Shown here: positions 63,842-64,000 of the stretch, piece by piece | How the letters are laid out: each line of letters starts with the position of its first letter | Position numbering within the stretch: the first letter of the stretch is position 1 | Source of the DNA: Nevskia sp. | GTDB taxonomy: Bacteria > Pseudomonadota > Gammaproteobacteria > Nevskiales > Nevskiaceae | NCBI RefSeq assembly: GCF_021732705.1 | Contig: NZ_JAKFUM010000017.1 | Location: 1-64,000 of the forward strand | DNA: 64,000 nucleotides | Direction of reading: 5' to 3' | Position numbers and translations under genes: made by a program | Notes under the pieces: model-generated | What the model saw: the letters and a program-made list of their open reading frames with translations, nothing else | The model's database searches: none | What the model was told of the DNA's origin: nothing

Positions 63842-64000
63842 ATGCCGCTGAAAGTCCCGAAGAACCTGTTCGAAGCCGCGATCGGCAACGGCACCGTGCG
63901 CCGCTTCCGCGACTTCGCGCTGGTGGTGCTCGATGGCGAAGGCGCGCTGTGCGTGCCGAACGATGTCTGGCTGCCGGCCGCCTCGTGGGCGCTGTCGCGG
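63842..64000 (+). CDS. Unidentified protein (N-terminal part only)
   Basis: Only the first 53 residues are visible before the right edge: MPLKVPKNLFEAAIGNGTVR, then RRFRDFALVVLDGEGALCVPNDVWLPAASWALSR (positions of the two parts overlap by one Arg). The frame is open to the end and GC-rich with normal codon use. I cannot assign a family. It is divergent from the choice-of-anchor-I gene, and TTGACA at 63740-63745 may be a -35 element serving it. Confidence 0.5.
   Translation, partial: MPLKVPKNLFEAAIGNGTVRRFRDFALVVLDGEGALCVPNDVWLPAASWALSR

Overview
The window is 64 kb of GC-rich (about two-thirds G+C by eye), tightly packed bacterial chromosome. Family content suggests a gammaproteobacterium near the Nevskiales/Xanthomonadales: a SAH riboswitch in front of ahcY-metF, a one-locus exbB-exbD-tonB operon, a CopL-like gene leading a copper efflux operon, CYP153 with its ferredoxin, and a RimK-like RLAN ATP-grasp protein. 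This placement is inference from gene content. No rRNA, tRNA or CRISPR was recognised.

Layout. 1-3.1 kb: thiD-thiE (thiE cut by the left edge), an AT-rich gap with DnaA-box-like sites, then a TRIC-type channel gene and mtgA. 3.2-8.2 kb: a secreted amidohydrolase, a BLUF photoreceptor, and the methyl-cycle operon ahcY-(four-helix-bundle gene)-metF under a SAH riboswitch and a promoter palindrome. 8.3-11.5 kb: ppc followed by hairpins and a 70-bp tandem repeat. 11.5-16.6 kb: CYP153 plus ferredoxin, metK, a thioredoxin-fold gene and a glutathione reductase-like gene. 16.8-21.3 kb: exbB-exbD-tonB, gap, pgk. 21.3-26.6 kb: a small secreted protein, moxR with palindromic repeats at its end, lemA, two TPM-domain genes, and an H-NOX/histidine-kinase pair. 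26.8-34.8 kb: a class 3 aldehyde dehydrogenase and a copper/silver RND efflux operon (CopL-like, CusC, CusB, CusA).

34.9-45.6 kb is more accessory: small unknowns, a YdeI-like protein, a RimK-like ATP-grasp enzyme, a secreted alpha/beta hydrolase with altered catalytic residues, a VOC protein, a decayed second copy of the hydrolase-VOC-YncE segment split by an AT-rich HEPN-like gene, then the intact YVTN propeller, an SRPBCC protein and a lipoprotein amidase. 45.9-64 kb: a TonB-dependent receptor, cupin, ArgO/LysE exporter, an IS3-family remnant, typA, a DUF4197 protein, a SUMF1-like/TonB-like/outer-membrane-barrel group, a CcdA-thioredoxin pair, uup, a DEAD-box helicase, a glycine-zipper protein, a choice-of-anchor-I protein behind a Pho-box-like site, and the start of one more gene.

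How genes work together. ahcY, metF and metK serve the SAM cycle, and the ahcY and metK promoters share an 11-nt site. CYP153/ferredoxin and the aldehyde dehydrogenase could be successive steps of alkane or alcohol oxidation. ExbB-ExbD-TonB can energise the TonB-dependent receptor. The strongest unusual signals are arrays of a GTGAGG-type heptamer that bracket the four-helix-bundle gene inside the ahcY-metF operon and recur inside cusA, and the HEPN-like island inside the decayed duplication.
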